DNA of 64,000 nt from Candidatus Rifleibacteriota bacterium (GCA_029565415.1 JAKQOH010000202.1:35648-99647); one strand, 5' to 3'; counted from the first letter of the stretch, positions 8,852-18,490 are shown. Numbers and translations: made by a program. Notes: generated by a model from the letters alone, not told the origin.

Positions 8852-11542
8852 ATGCATAGCCGGTCATGGAGAAGAGCGCGCAAAGGCTCGGCCTATCTGA
8901 TCGTTCTCGGCGTCGCGGCGATCCTGATCGTCATCGCGCAAACACTGACCGAGACGGGCGTCGCCTCGCGGCGGCTCACGATCCGGTCCGTCAATGACCA
9001 GAAGGCGATGGACTGCGCCGAGGCCGCCACCAACCTGACGTACCGGCTCATTGCCGAGAACATGAACGATCCCCAGATGCTGTTCGACGCGATCAGCTTC
9101 AGGAAACTGGACTTCGACAGCTGGTTCTGGAAGTTCCGGCTGCCGCAGGTAATGGGCGGCGGCAACGTCGATCCGCTCCAGTACAAGAACGACAACATCG
9201 AAAAAGCCGACACCCAGGGGAACGGGCTCGGGCTCGAGCTCAATCTCGGCCCCGAGATGATCGCGAAGCTGAAGCACACGTACCGGAACAAGGATTTCGC
9301 CGATCTCGAGGAGCTGTACCGGGATATGGGCGGCGAGGTCAGCATCAAGAGCGAGGCGTCGATCAAACGGGCATTCGGGATCCTGCCCAAAAGCAAGACC
9401 TACGAGATCCCCGGCATCACGTTCGATCTGACCGAGGCGAACTCGCTGACGGATCTGAACGTCGGGACGTTCCTCAACTCGATCATGAGCGACAAGGAGT
9501 TCAAGATCGACCTCACCCAGCAGCTCGTGAACTACATCCCCGACGTGAATTTCGGGGACGTCGTCGCCAAGGTCATCAAAAATATCAGCATCAATCTTTC
9601 CCTGTATGCCGTCGCCATCCCGATCCCGATCGGGCGGCTGATCGGCGCCCTGCTGAAGGGGCTCTGCTCGAAACTCGGCGAGGGAGCGACGCTGAAGGGG
9701 TTTCTCAAGGACACCCTCCTGAAAGACCTGAAACTCGAAATCGACCTGACGGATTTCAAGGAGTCGATCCGGAAAAGGATCCAGGGCTTCTTCCCCGACG
9801 AGATCACCACCCTGGCCGGCAAGGTCAGCTGGGGCGTGACCGTCGAGAAGATCGGCATCTTCGAGGTCAAGACGACCGTCGAGTATCAGCCGCAGGGGCC
9901 GCGCGGGCCGATGATCCGGAAGGTCCTGCACACCCAGCGGGATTTCAGAGTTGCCGATATCCAACCCATCGCGCCCGACCACTCGTTCTTCGTGGCGAAC
10001 ACGAAGCTGCTGTTCGAGGACGAAGGCCTCGAGAACACCGACGGCTTCGCCGGCGACATCGAGATCCCGTGGCACGAAGGCAACGGCTCGCTGGTCATCC
10101 ATAACATCACCTTCTTCGACGCGTCGCTGTTCTCGAAACTGAAAACCTTTTTCAGCGCGATCGGCTCCCTGGATATCGAGAAAATGGCGAACAACTTCTA
10201 TCTGCCGGGCCGCGTCCGGGTCAACGGGACGAAGCCCATGGAGATCCGGCTCAACTTCGGCCTGCTCGATTTCCTGGGCGGCAGCTACAGCTTCCTCGAA
10301 GCCCTCAAGGGCTGTGAGATCGCGGCGCTGCTGATCAACAACGAGGACAAGAACAAGCACCGCGAGAAGGAAGGGGACTCGTTCAAGGCCCCGAGCCCGG
10401 CAAAGCACGATTTCATGCCGACGGTCGGAGAGAGCCTCTATGGGCTCAGTATCGAGGGCGTACCGCCGCTCGGCGGCTGGGTGGCCCTGTTCAATATCCT
10501 CGAAGGGCTGCTGGGGAAAGCCGGAGCCGGTAACCTGGGCGCCTCGGATTTCCTGAACGTCCCCTTCGAGGCCCTCAAGGTGCCGCATTTCGACTGGCCC
10601 TGGCTCACCAAGAGCACCATGTGGATCCCCGTCCCCCAGTTTTATAACAAAACATATTTATTCGGGGATTTTCACTGCGAGTTCCCTCTCTCCTTCCGGG
10701 CTGAAGGGAATCTCTGGAAACGCTTCTCGCGGGTCAAGATGCCGATGATCCGGCTCTGGATCCCCCTCAACTGGCTGTTCGGCTGTCCGAACGTCGACAT
10801 CACCCTCCCCCCCCTGCCCTTCCAGTCGAACGTCGTCGAACCCTACGGTTTCTGCGCCTATCCCCCGCTCGAAAAGGAGAACGGTGAGGCCGACACCGAG
10901 GCCATGAAGAAGGAATGGGATCCGAACGAGCCGAGAAACCTTCCGGCGAACATCTACTCCCCGATGCAGTATCTGAAGAAAGCCAGCTACTACTACGCCA
11001 CGACCGGGGAGTTTTCGCGGGACATCGAGAACCGCAGCACCGAGATGGAAGTGCCCGGCGTCGGGAAAAAACAGGTGTTCAACTGCGACGGCGTGACCTT
11101 CGTCGAGTGCACCGACGGCCAGGGCCTCTTCTTCCGCGACGAGCTGTATGTCTGCGGCCGCGGCATCATCGTGGCGGCGGGAAACATCCATTTGAAGAGC
11201 ATCCGCCGGGTCGATCCGCCGTCGGGGGCTCCGACGATGCTCTCGATCATCGCCCGCAACGGAGCGATCGTGAACAACGGCAAGAACATCATCGAGGCCA
11301 ACCTGTACGGGGACCGCGGCCTGATCAACCAGTTCTACGGCTCGATGAAGATCTACGGCAATCTCGTGGTGAACCAGTTCAACCGCCAGGCCTGTTCGGG
11401 CCAGGTGCACGTGCATTACGAATCGAACCGCACGCACAGTTCCCTGCTCTCGTATTTCAAGGATATCGCGAAGTATGATCCGTCGCGATATCACGTCACC
11501 TTCAGCAAGAAATGGCGGGCGTATGAATTCCAGAAGAACTGA
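8852..11542 (+). CDS. Giant PilX/GspK-like pseudopilin-type exported protein
   Basis: 896 residues. The N-terminus is basic, then a glycine and a pilin-like helix (RKGSAYLIVLGVAAILIVIA, residues about 10-29) followed by polar helix with SVNDQKAMDCAEAATNLTYR, the pattern of PilX/GspK minor pilins, which lack the Phe-Thr-Leu-x-Glu start. The family is normally 150-350 residues, so this one is very large. The middle is a long soluble region of no family I recognise; the C-terminal ~170 residues look like beta-helix repeats (GRGIIVAAGNIHLKS, NGAIVNNGKNIIEANLYG). It sits before I/V- and J/W-type pseudopilins, with which GspK forms a tip complex in type II secretion. Function beyond that is unknown. 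Confidence 0.75.
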   Translation: MHSRSWRRARKGSAYLIVLGVAAILIVIAQTLTETGVASRRLTIRSVNDQKAMDCAEAATNLTYRLIAENMNDPQMLFDAISFRKLDFDSWFWKFRLPQVMGGGNVDPLQYKNDNIEKADTQGNGLGLELNLGPEMIAKLKHTYRNKDFADLEELYRDMGGEVSIKSEASIKRAFGILPKSKTYEIPGITFDLTEANSLTDLNVGTFLNSIMSDKEFKIDLTQQLVNYIPDVNFGDVVAKVIKNISINLSLYAVAIPIPIGRLIGALLKGLCSKLGEGATLKGFLKDTLLKDLKLEIDLTDFKESIRKRIQGFFPDEITTLAGKVSWGVTVEKIGIFEVKTTVEYQPQGPRGPMIRKVLHTQRDFRVADIQPIAPDHSFFVANTKLLFEDEGLENTDGFAGDIEIPWHEGNGSLVIHNITFFDASLFSKLKTFFSAIGSLDIEKMANNFYLPGRVRVNGTKPMEIRLNFGLLDFLGGSYSFLEALKGCEIAALLINNEDKNKHREKEGDSFKAPSPAKHDFMPTVGESLYGLSIEGVPPLGGWVALFNILEGLLGKAGAGNLGASDFLNVPFEALKVPHFDWPWLTKSTMWIPVPQFYNKTYLFGDFHCEFPLSFRAEGNLWKRFSRVKMPMIRLWIPLNWLFGCPNVDITLPPLPFQSNVVEPYGFCAYPPLEKENGEADTEAMKKEWDPNEPRNLPANIYSPMQYLKKASYYYATTGEFSRDIENRSTEMEVPGVGKKQVFNCDGVTFVECTDGQGLFFRDELYVCGRGIIVAAGNIHLKSIRRVDPPSGAPTMLSIIARNGAIVNNGKNIIEANLYGDRGLINQFYGSMKIYGNLVVNQFNRQACSGQVHVHYESNRTHSSLLSYFKDIAKYDPSRYHVTFSKKWRAYEFQKN

Positions 11543-12020
11543 TCGGCGATCGCCCCCCGGGGAACACGGGTTCACCCTGATCGAGGTGATCCTGTCGCTG
11601 TTCATTCTCGCGCTCGTGCTCGGCCCCTTCCTGCGGGGTCTGGTCGGCCAGGCGCAGGTCGGCGAGGACACCGAGAAGCTGCAGATGGCGGCGAAGATGC
11701 TCCAGTCGGTCAAGGAGGAAGTCGCGGCGGTCCGGTTCCGCGACTTCCGCACCTATGCCGATGCGAACCAGCCGAACGAAGCGGGGGAATATAAACTCGA
11801 CGATATGTTCTGGCCCCATTCGCGCGACGAGGTGGTCACCTTCCAGAAGAAATACCGGGATTTCAGTGTTTCTGGCTCATACAAGTTCATCAAACGCCAG
11901 GGCCGGGAGCCGACCGAACGCAGCATGGTCTACTTCAGGGTCCGAGTCGGCTGGAACCAGCCCAATGCGGGCCGGCAGGAGCGATCCACGAGCATGATTC
12001 TCGTGGAGCCCAAATCCTGA
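11523..12020 (+). CDS. PilV/GspI-like prepilin
   Basis: 165 residues from the ATG at 11523, which overlaps the end of the preceding gene by 20 bases; another in-frame ATG at 11475 would lie deeper inside that gene. A short basic leader ends in GEHG and is followed by FTLIEVILSLFILALVLG, so prepilin peptidase would cut after the glycine and the Glu at mature position 5 is present. The C-terminal RVRVGWNQP segment fits the I/V-type minor pilin fold (a beta strand ending near a Trp). It likely forms part of a pseudopilus tip with its neighbours. Confidence 0.85.
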   Translation: MNSRRTDRRSPPGEHGFTLIEVILSLFILALVLGPFLRGLVGQAQVGEDTEKLQMAAKMLQSVKEEVAAVRFRDFRTYADANQPNEAGEYKLDDMFWPHSRDEVVTFQKKYRDFSVSGSYKFIKRQGREPTERSMVYFRVRVGWNQPNAGRQERSTSMILVEPKS

Positions 12021-12040
12021 CGGGGACGGGAGGAAGCGTC

Positions 12041-13183
12041 ATGAAGGGATTCCGGATGCGCATCGGTTTCACGCTCGTGGAGGTGATGGTGGCGACGGTC
12101 GTCTTCGCCCTCGCCGCCGGCGGGATGTACGCGTTTCTGCGCCACGGCAACCTGCAGAGCACCCGCGCCTACACGCGCCAGGCGATGGTGACCCAGGCCA
12201 ACATCGTCCTCAAGGCGATGCAGGACGATTTCCGGATGGCGGCATCGGCCAGCCTCAAGTTCGACGAGTCGAAGGGCGAGGTCTCGCTCCAACAGCACCG
12301 GGGCGGCGACAAGCTGGCCCAGATCACGTACAAATGGGAAAAGCCGCGGCTGCTGCGCAAGGTCGTCTTCGACAAGAGCACTTCGCTGCGCGTGCTGAGC
12401 ACGGCGATGGACGCCTTCTCGGTCGAGACGAAACCCCGGCCTTCGATCAGCGAAACGGATTATGCCGACACGCCCGAGCAGGTCGCGATCCGGCTCAAGC
12501 TGAAAGCCGAGATTCCCGGGCTTCCCGAGGCGCTCGAACACGAGCAGCACGCGATGGCCACGATGCGCGAGGTCTCCTCGGTGAAGAACGACCCTCACTG
12601 GCGCGATGTCGGCGACATGAAGGGCGCATTCAATACCTATGGAAATCTTTTGAACAGTATCGGGGAAGATTCGAAGCTGCTGGTCGAGGACATCAGCAAG
12701 ACACTCAAGAGCGACCTGGACCGGCTGGAGGAGAACGTCGAGGAGGCGCTGAACAAGCCCAAGGCCAACCTCGAGGAGACGAAGCGCCAGCTCCGGAACG
12801 CGCTGACCGAGATCGCTCAGGCCGATCTCGACCTGAACTCGGCCATCAAGGACTGCGAGCAGAACATGAAGGATCTGCCCGATGACATCCTCGAGCGGAA
12901 AGTCGGCAAGATCGGCACCTGGACCGCCAACAAGGGCAAAACCATCGACCGGATCCAGCGGACGTTCTCCGAGATGAAGACGGTCGAACAGATGGACTAC
13001 AACAAACTCAAGAAGGCCGCCGGCTCGTTCGAGCTGAAAGACACGTTCAAGAGTATCTTCGATTCGAAGAAAGACGCCCTGGTCCAGCGCAACAAGCTGG
13101 CCGGCGACAAGTCGACCGTCGAGGGGCTGCTGGCCAAGGTCAACGCCGCCAACCCCGCCACCGGCAGCGGCCTCGGGGAGTGA
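12041..13183 (+). CDS. PilW/GspJ-like prepilin with long coiled-coil extension
   Basis: 380 residues, starting at an ATG after GGGAGGAAGCGTC. The leader ends MRIG and is followed by FTLVEVMVATVVFALAAGG, with Glu at mature position 5. Residues to about 170 match J/W-type minor pilins (MQDDFRMAASASL, then alternating strands). The remaining ~210 residues are rich in Glu, Lys, Leu and Asn with heptad-like spacing (LKSDLDRLEENVEEALNKPK), predicting a long coiled coil not normal for this family. A terminator follows at 13227. Confidence 0.85.
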   Translation: MKGFRMRIGFTLVEVMVATVVFALAAGGMYAFLRHGNLQSTRAYTRQAMVTQANIVLKAMQDDFRMAASASLKFDESKGEVSLQQHRGGDKLAQITYKWEKPRLLRKVVFDKSTSLRVLSTAMDAFSVETKPRPSISETDYADTPEQVAIRLKLKAEIPGLPEALEHEQHAMATMREVSSVKNDPHWRDVGDMKGAFNTYGNLLNSIGEDSKLLVEDISKTLKSDLDRLEENVEEALNKPKANLEETKRQLRNALTEIAQADLDLNSAIKDCEQNMKDLPDDILERKVGKIGTWTANKGKTIDRIQRTFSEMKTVEQMDYNKLKKAAGSFELKDTFKSIFDSKKDALVQRNKLAGDKSTVEGLLAKVNAANPATGSGLGE

Positions 13184-13226
13184 CCGCCAACCGTTCTCAC
13201 GGTTCCGTACGTGAACCTGTTCGAAG

Positions 13227-13265
13227 AGGGTCCCCCGTCGCGCGATGAGGGCGGACCCTTTTTTT
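13227..13265 (+). terminator. Rho-independent terminator after the pseudopilin operon
   Basis: GGGTCC at 13228-13233 pairs with GGACCC at 13253-13258, and seven T residues follow directly (13259-13265). It lies 44 bases after the stop of the PilW-like gene. Confidence 0.85.
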
Positions 13266-13291
13266 GTGTCTCCCCGGAAAGCACGCCGGAT

Positions 13292-13320
13292 TTGACTTTT
13301 ACGGCCGGCCATGCGAAACT
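13292..13320 (+). promoter_or_regulatory. Candidate promoter for ahcY
   Basis: TTGACT at 13292-13297, then 17 bases, then GAAACT at 13315-13320. The -35 is good, the -10 poor. It lies between the upstream terminator and ahcY, where a promoter is needed. I saw no SAH- or SAM-riboswitch consensus in the leader. Confidence 0.35.
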
Positions 13321-13381
13321 TGGACGTTATTCCGGGCTGTCGAAAGGGTTTTCGGGAGCCCGATCATGTGAAGGAGTCACG

Positions 13382-14839
13382 ATGAAAAAGACCACCCAGA
13401 ACGGAACGGAGCGCGAAACGATGCCTACCGCCACGACGAACCGCCTTCCCTATAAAGTCAAGGATATCGACCTGTGGCAGCTCGGCCGCAAGGAAATCGA
13501 GATCGCCGAACACGAAATGCCCGGCCTGATGGCGCTTCGCGAGAAATACGGCGCCAAGAAGCCTCTCCGCGGGGCCCGCATCGCCGGTTCGCTCCACATG
13601 ACCGTCCAGACCGCCGTTCTGATCGAGACGCTCGCCGAGCTCGGCGCCGACGTCCGGTGGTGCAGCTGCAACATCTTCTCGACCCAGGACACCGCCGCGG
13701 CCGCGATCGCGAAGCGGGGTATCCCCGTTTACGCCTGGAAGGGCGAAACGCTGGCGGAATACTGGTGGTGCACGCAGGAAGCCCTCACCTGGCCGGACGG
13801 CCAGGGCCCGACGCTGATCGTCGATGACGGCGGAGACGCCACGATGATGATCCATATCGGTTACGATGCCGAGAAGAATCCGAAGGTGCTCGACCGGCAT
13901 GCCGAGGGCGAGGATGAGCAGGAGCTGCTCGCGATCCTGAAGAAGACCCTCAAGGCCGAGCCCAACAAATGGACCAATATGCTTCCCCACATCAAGGGCG
14001 TCAGCGAAGAGACCACGACGGGCGTTCATCGCCTGTACAAGATGATGGAGCAGAAGCAGCTCCTCTTCCCCGCCATCAATGTGAACGACTCGGTCACCAA
14101 GTCGAAGTTCGACAACCTCTACGGCTGCCGCGAAAGCCTCGTCGACGGCATCAAGCGCGCCACCGACGTCATGATCGCCGGCAAGACCGCCGTCGTGTGC
14201 GGCTACGGTGATGTCGGCAAGGGCTGCGCCCAGGCGCTTCGTTCCTACGGCGCGCACGTCATCGTCACCGAGATCGACCCGATCTGCGCCCTGCAGGCGA
14301 TGATGGCCGGCTACATCGTCGACACCGTCGAGAACTCTCTCGGCAAGGCCGACATCTACGTCACCACGACGGGCAATCGCGACATCATCACCGCTGACCA
14401 CATGGCGAAGATGAAGGACCAGGCGATCGTCTGCAACATCGGCCACTTCGACAACGAGATCCAGATGAGCAAGCTCGAGACCTGGAAGGGCGTGAAGCGC
14501 ACCAACATCAAGCCCCAGGTCGACCGCTACACCTATGCCGACGGACACAGCATCTACGTGCTGGCCGAAGGCCGGCTCGTGAACCTGGGCTGCGCCCGCG
14601 GCCACCCCAGCTTCGTGATGAGCAGCTCGTTCACGAACCAGACACTCGCCCAGATCGACCTCTGGACGAACACCCACAAGATCGGCGTCTACACCCTGTC
14701 GAAGAAGCTCGACGAGGAAGTCGCCCGCCTGCACCTCGAGAAGCTCGGCGCGAAGCTCACCGTACTGACCAAGGAACAGGCCAGCTACATCGGCGTTCCG
14801 GTCGAGGGCCCCTACAAGTCCGACCAGTATCGCTACTGA
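13382..14839 (+). CDS. ahcY: Adenosylhomocysteinase
   Basis: 485 residues from the ATG preceded by AAGGAG at 7-base spacing; the frame extends upstream but without a ribosome site. It hydrolyses S-adenosylhomocysteine to adenosine and homocysteine in the cytoplasm, recycling the product of methyl transfer. Seen: substrate-domain [34 protein letters not shown], the lysine/aspartate region [16 protein letters not shown], the NAD-binding loop [12 protein letters not shown], and the C-terminal [12 protein letters not shown], the family's conserved end. It stands alone between two terminators. Confidence 0.97.
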   Translation: MKKTTQNGTERETMPTATTNRLPYKVKDIDLWQLGRKEIEIAEHEMPGLMALREKYGAKKPLRGARIAGSLHMTVQTAVLIETLAELGADVRWCSCNIFSTQDTAAAAIAKRGIPVYAWKGETLAEYWWCTQEALTWPDGQGPTLIVDDGGDATMMIHIGYDAEKNPKVLDRHAEGEDEQELLAILKKTLKAEPNKWTNMLPHIKGVSEETTTGVHRLYKMMEQKQLLFPAINVNDSVTKSKFDNLYGCRESLVDGIKRATDVMIAGKTAVVCGYGDVGKGCAQALRSYGAHVIVTEIDPICALQAMMAGYIVDTVENSLGKADIYVTTTGNRDIITADHMAKMKDQAIVCNIGHFDNEIQMSKLETWKGVKRTNIKPQVDRYTYADGHSIYVLAEGRLVNLGCARGHPSFVMSSSFTNQTLAQIDLWTNTHKIGVYTLSKKLDEEVARLHLEKLGAKLTVLTKEQASYIGVPVEGPYKSDQYRY

Positions 14840-14864
14840 CCGGTTCGTCTCGGGAAAACAGCAG

Positions 14865-14897
14865 AACCGCCCGGCCACACTGGCCGGGCGGTTTTTT
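14865..14897 (+). terminator. Strong rho-independent terminator after ahcY
   Basis: AACCGCCCGGCC at 14865-14876 pairs with GGCCGGGCGGTT at 14882-14893 around a 5-base loop and is followed by a T-run to 14897. Because the adjacent gene on the other strand ends at 14910, the symmetrical stem may also serve it, though the opposite side has only a weak A/T tract. Confidence 0.92.
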
Positions 14898-14909
14898 CTT
14901 CCCGTATCG

Positions 14910-17900
14910 TCAGGCCGGAAGCTTGCGGATCCGGACGAGCGCCCGGTCGAGATCGGCCGCGGCGACGGCGGCACGGCCGGCGGCAGCGTTGCGCAGGGCG
15001 GCAGACAGAGCCTGTCGCCCCTCGACGAGACGCCGGATCATCTCCTCGAGACGCGTGGTGTCGGCCTCTTCGGGCGGCAGAACGAACTCCCAGCCGAGTT
15101 CGGCCGCCAGTCCGGTCATCTTGGGGTCGACGGCCAGGCCCAGCCAGGGCGTCCCGGCAATCGACGCCAGGACGGCGGCATGGAGGCGCATGGTCACGAC
15201 AAGCCGGCAGCCGGCAAACACGGTCTCGGCCGACGCGGCATCACGGAGAATCGTCACTTCAGAATATTCCTGAATATTTTTCCAGGGACGTTCATCCTCG
15301 CCCTCCTGGAACGCGATCGGCAGAATGATGTATCCGGCACTCCGCCCCCAGGCGCCGAGGCGTTCGGCGATGAGATGCGCTTCGGGGCAGGAGCCGCGAA
15401 GGACCACCCCGACCCGCGCAGGTGGCTCCCCGGTCGGAACAGCGGCGGGTGCTTTCAGGAAGACGAGATCGGCCCCCGCAGCGGGGCAAAGCGGCGGACC
15501 GGGCAGACGTTCGAGAACGAGCGCCGCCTCACGATCCCGGCAGGAGATATGGTCGCCGAACTCCAGAACCCCGCGCACCGCCATAGCCGCAAGCAGCCGG
15601 TAGCCGCTGTCCGGGGTTCCCCACGGGCCGAACCCCTGACCGATCAGGATGAGCTTCGCCCCCAGCAGGCGGCCGGTGGCAAGCAAAAGGAGATAGTACA
15701 GCAGGCTTCCCAGGCTCGTCGAAGCCTGAAGGAGACTTCCCCCGGGAACGACGATGGCGCGGGACGAGGCGAGGGCTTCGAGGACCCCCAGACGATCGTC
15801 TCGCAGCACGGGGACAATCTCGCGCGGGCCATTCCAGGGATTCGGTCCCCAGAGAATGCTCCACGGAAGATCCGGACGCCGGCGGGCGGCTTCCTCGGTG
15901 AAGGTGCGCCACAGCAGCTCGTCTCCGAGGTTACCGAAGCCGAAATATCCGACCAGGAGGCTGCGATCTCCCTTTCCGCCGGCGAGTGCCAGGACCCGGC
16001 AGACGAGATACCCGGCGAGAAGGGCTACCCCGGTGGCCAGGCCCGTCCAGAGGCCGTTGAAGCCGCGCAGATAGGCGAGTGCCAGCGGGGAATGGAAATG
16101 GCAGAACGTGTTCACCAGCGAAACCTGGCCCATCTGCATGAAGAGGGCGAGCACCGGGAGAATCTCGAAGACGCCGCGGCGTCGGAAGAACAGGAAGAAC
16201 AGGGCCGCGGGGTAGCCGATGAGAAACTCCTTGTTGCGTGGCCGGGCGATCATCAGGTTTTCGAGGAACGTTCGGCCCAGGTCCTCCATCTCGGAGGGCT
16301 TGAGGAAGGTGACGTTTCCGGACCGGAGCAGGTACAGGACCGTTCCGCCGGCCACGGCGAGGCCGATGAGCAGCTCACGGGCCGTGAGAGGGCGGGAAAG
16401 GAGCGACAGCATGCCGCCGCCGTATCGGCGCAGCGCCCAGATGCCCGTCCAGACCAGGGGAAGAAGAAACGCCGCCTTGATGCCGCGGAACTGTTCGAAC
16501 TTGAGCAGGTAGGTCGTTTCGGCATAGAGAGCGGCGATCAGGGTTCCGCCGATGATGCCGGGCACGACCAGGCGCAGGAAGAAGCGCGCACCGCTTCCGA
16601 TGACCGGGGGCGGCTCCGGCCCGTCCAGTTCGCGCTCGTGCAGGACCATGGCCCTGATGCAGCCGAGCGAGGGCCAGGCGACCGCGCCGGCGAGTCCTGC
16701 CAGGCCGACAAACGCCCCCGGCGGCAGGAGGCCCCAGGCCAGGAAGGTGGCGAACACGGTCAGCCAGACATCGCGCTCGAGAAGCGCTCTGCCGCGAGAG
16801 GCCGCAACGAGGAGGGGAATGCCCATCATCAGCACCAGGCCGATTGCCAGCCGTTCGCCCGTCGAGGCCGCACCGACCAGATGGCGGGGCTCTTCGCGAC
16901 GTTGTTCGTCGTTTCGCGGAATCCGGAAGCCGTCGGCCTCGAGCCGACGCACGAGGGAGCCGAGATACTCCAGGTTGAACTGGACGAGATCCCCGATGAA
17001 CTTTTTCTTGTCCTGGAAGAAACAGCGCATGTACAGCATTTTGAGACGGCGTTCGCGCACGGCGCGCACCCATCTTGCTATTGCTCTCGATACATTATAA
17101 TTCTCGTCGAGCTCCTTCCGGCCGATGCTGTGCACCCGCACGAATGGCCTCAGGCCGCGCAGGCCGGCGATCAGGGTTTCCATGCCCGCCTGGTCGTTGA
17201 ATTCGACCCAGCCGATGCGGAAGGAGCGGTGAAGCAGCTCGTCGACCGTGGCATGGAGGGCGCCGCGGTTCCCCAGCACCTCTTCCTCGGCGAAGACGAT
17301 GGCGGAGATGCCGGTTGGATCGGGCAGGCCGGCAATCATGGCGCGGATCGAGCCGGCCGAGAGTCCCGGGTGGTTGTAGATCCGCAGGACGACCCCAAGG
17401 CCGCACTCGCGGGCCAGGTCGATGTACTCCTTCGAGAATCCGAGCCCAACGCGGGTCTTGAAGTCCTCCCCGGACCGCCGGAGCACCAGCAGATGGAGGC
17501 TGGCGCGCCGGATCCTGCCGGCAGGCAGCTTCCAGGAGAGATGGTGCTCGATCCGGTCGAGCAGACCTTTCTCCTGCGACCAGATCCAGAGCGCCCCCTG
17601 CGGTTCGGCCAGTTCGATGCCGCACGAGGCCGTGTCGCCCTCGACGGCCATCTGGCGCAGGTCAGCGAGGTTGAGAATCGCGACACGGCCTTCGGTTTCG
17701 AGCGACCGGAGCGTGTCCTCGGAGATGCCCACCGAGCTCGCACCGCGTTCGACGGCCGCAAGCAGCATCTCCCGCAGTTTCCAGCCCTCCTCGCGGGCCA
17801 GCGTCCGCAGCTCGTCGAAGTCCATGACGGTCTCGACATAGACATCCCGGCTCTCGGCCTTCCACCGGAGCGTGTCGCGCCAGACGGCGGCCAGCAGGCC

Positions 17901-17951
17901 CGGGATACAGAGAATGAGGAGGATGACCCAGCTGCGCGTTCCCCGAATCAT
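14910..17951 (-). CDS. csaB: DUF5693-type membrane protein fused to CsaB polysaccharide pyruvyltransferase
   Basis: 1013 residues. An N-terminal membrane helix (residues about 7-22) leads into an extracytoplasmic region with motifs of DUF5693 proteins (GVVLRIYNHPGLS, IVFAEEEVLGNRG), then about ten membrane helices (roughly 370-660). From about residue 665 to the end is a CsaB-like pyruvyltransferase (SLLVGYFGFGNLGDELLW, VVPGGSLLQ, LIGQGFGPWG, VTMRLHAAVLASIAGTPW). CsaB adds pyruvate to a cell-wall or surface polysaccharide so that SLH-domain proteins can bind. In Firmicutes and Synergistetes the two are, to my knowledge, usually neighbouring separate genes; here they are one frame. GTG/TTG alternatives to ATG at 17951 were not needed. 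Confidence 0.88.
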   Translation of the reverse strand: MIRGTRSWVILLILCIPGLLAAVWRDTLRWKAESRDVYVETVMDFDELRTLAREEGWKLREMLLAAVERGASSVGISEDTLRSLETEGRVAILNLADLRQMAVEGDTASCGIELAEPQGALWIWSQEKGLLDRIEHHLSWKLPAGRIRRASLHLLVLRRSGEDFKTRVGLGFSKEYIDLARECGLGVVLRIYNHPGLSAGSIRAMIAGLPDPTGISAIVFAEEEVLGNRGALHATVDELLHRSFRIGWVEFNDQAGMETLIAGLRGLRPFVRVHSIGRKELDENYNVSRAIARWVRAVRERRLKMLYMRCFFQDKKKFIGDLVQFNLEYLGSLVRRLEADGFRIPRNDEQRREEPRHLVGAASTGERLAIGLVLMMGIPLLVAASRGRALLERDVWLTVFATFLAWGLLPPGAFVGLAGLAGAVAWPSLGCIRAMVLHERELDGPEPPPVIGSGARFFLRLVVPGIIGGTLIAALYAETTYLLKFEQFRGIKAAFLLPLVWTGIWALRRYGGGMLSLLSRPLTARELLIGLAVAGGTVLYLLRSGNVTFLKPSEMEDLGRTFLENLMIARPRNKEFLIGYPAALFFLFFRRRGVFEILPVLALFMQMGQVSLVNTFCHFHSPLALAYLRGFNGLWTGLATGVALLAGYLVCRVLALAGGKGDRSLLVGYFGFGNLGDELLWRTFTEEAARRRPDLPWSILWGPNPWNGPREIVPVLRDDRLGVLEALASSRAIVVPGGSLLQASTSLGSLLYYLLLLATGRLLGAKLILIGQGFGPWGTPDSGYRLLAAMAVRGVLEFGDHISCRDREAALVLERLPGPPLCPAAGADLVFLKAPAAVPTGEPPARVGVVLRGSCPEAHLIAERLGAWGRSAGYIILPIAFQEGEDERPWKNIQEYSEVTILRDAASAETVFAGCRLVVTMRLHAAVLASIAGTPWLGLAVDPKMTGLAAELGWEFVLPPEEADTTRLEEMIRRLVEGRQALSAALRNAAAGRAAVAAADLDRALVRIRKLPA

Positions 17952-17966
17952 GCCGTCACGGCTCCA

Positions 17967-18347
17967 TCAGCGGGCGGGATGAAGGCCCATGGCCAGGATC
18001 AAGCCCATGCTCTTCGCTTCGAGAAGCAGGCCTGGTGTTTCGGGAACGAGGATCAGATGATTCGCGGGCAGCACCATATCGGCAGGCAGCTCCTTTCCGT
18101 CGGTCAGGTCGATGACGGATTTTCCCCGGGGAGCTTTCAGCCGCAGGCGGCCCGAGCGGATGACGATCATGGCTCCCGGCGTGAGCTGCACCGTATCACC
18201 ATTCGGCACGACGATGGACCGAAAGCGGAAAAACTGGTCGAGATAGCTTTTCGAAACGAGCGGATCGCCGGTCGTTCCCGGCTCCTGCCCCGATACCGGG
18301 GAGATCAGAAGCAGAACGACCACGACGGCATTTAGTATAGATTTCAC
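17967..18347 (-). CDS. Small exported protein with 'DPLVSKSY' start, CsaB neighbour
   Basis: 126 residues from a GTG preceded by GGAGG at 9-base spacing; no ATG is available in frame nearby. A signal peptide (residues 1-20, ending near PVSGQ) is followed by DPLVSKSYLDQFF, then a compact beta-rich domain (PGAMIVIRSGRLRL, LPADMVLPANHLILVPE). The DPLVTKSYVD-like start and 'nHLLivP' segment recall small exported proteins widespread in Firmicutes with no known function. It is 15 bases upstream of the DUF5693-CsaB gene on the same strand and probably in its operon, so a cell-envelope role is inferred. Confidence 0.75.
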   Translation of the reverse strand: MKSILNAVVVVLLLISPVSGQEPGTTGDPLVSKSYLDQFFRFRSIVVPNGDTVQLTPGAMIVIRSGRLRLKAPRGKSVIDLTDGKELPADMVLPANHLILVPETPGLLLEAKSMGLILAMGLHPAR

Positions 18348-18490
18348 AATATATTTCCTCCGTGGCGCTGTGACATCATTGCCGCTCACAGTACCACACC
18401 CCGGGACGGTGGCGGAAGGGGTCAGGTCACAAACGATGCCGCCGTGACCGGCTCGAGCCGACGGCTCGTCAGGCACGCGACGGTTGTGGC

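Noticed and set aside
13266..13381. Possible SAH or SAM riboswitch before ahcY
   Set aside because: I found neither the SAH-riboswitch core nor a SAM-I/II fold; only a weak promoter-like signal.
15180..18335. Very long open frame (about 1051 codons) on the plus strand
   Set aside because: It is antisense to the DUF5693-CsaB gene and its small neighbour; composition is a mirror of the GC-rich codon pattern and it has no recognisable domains.
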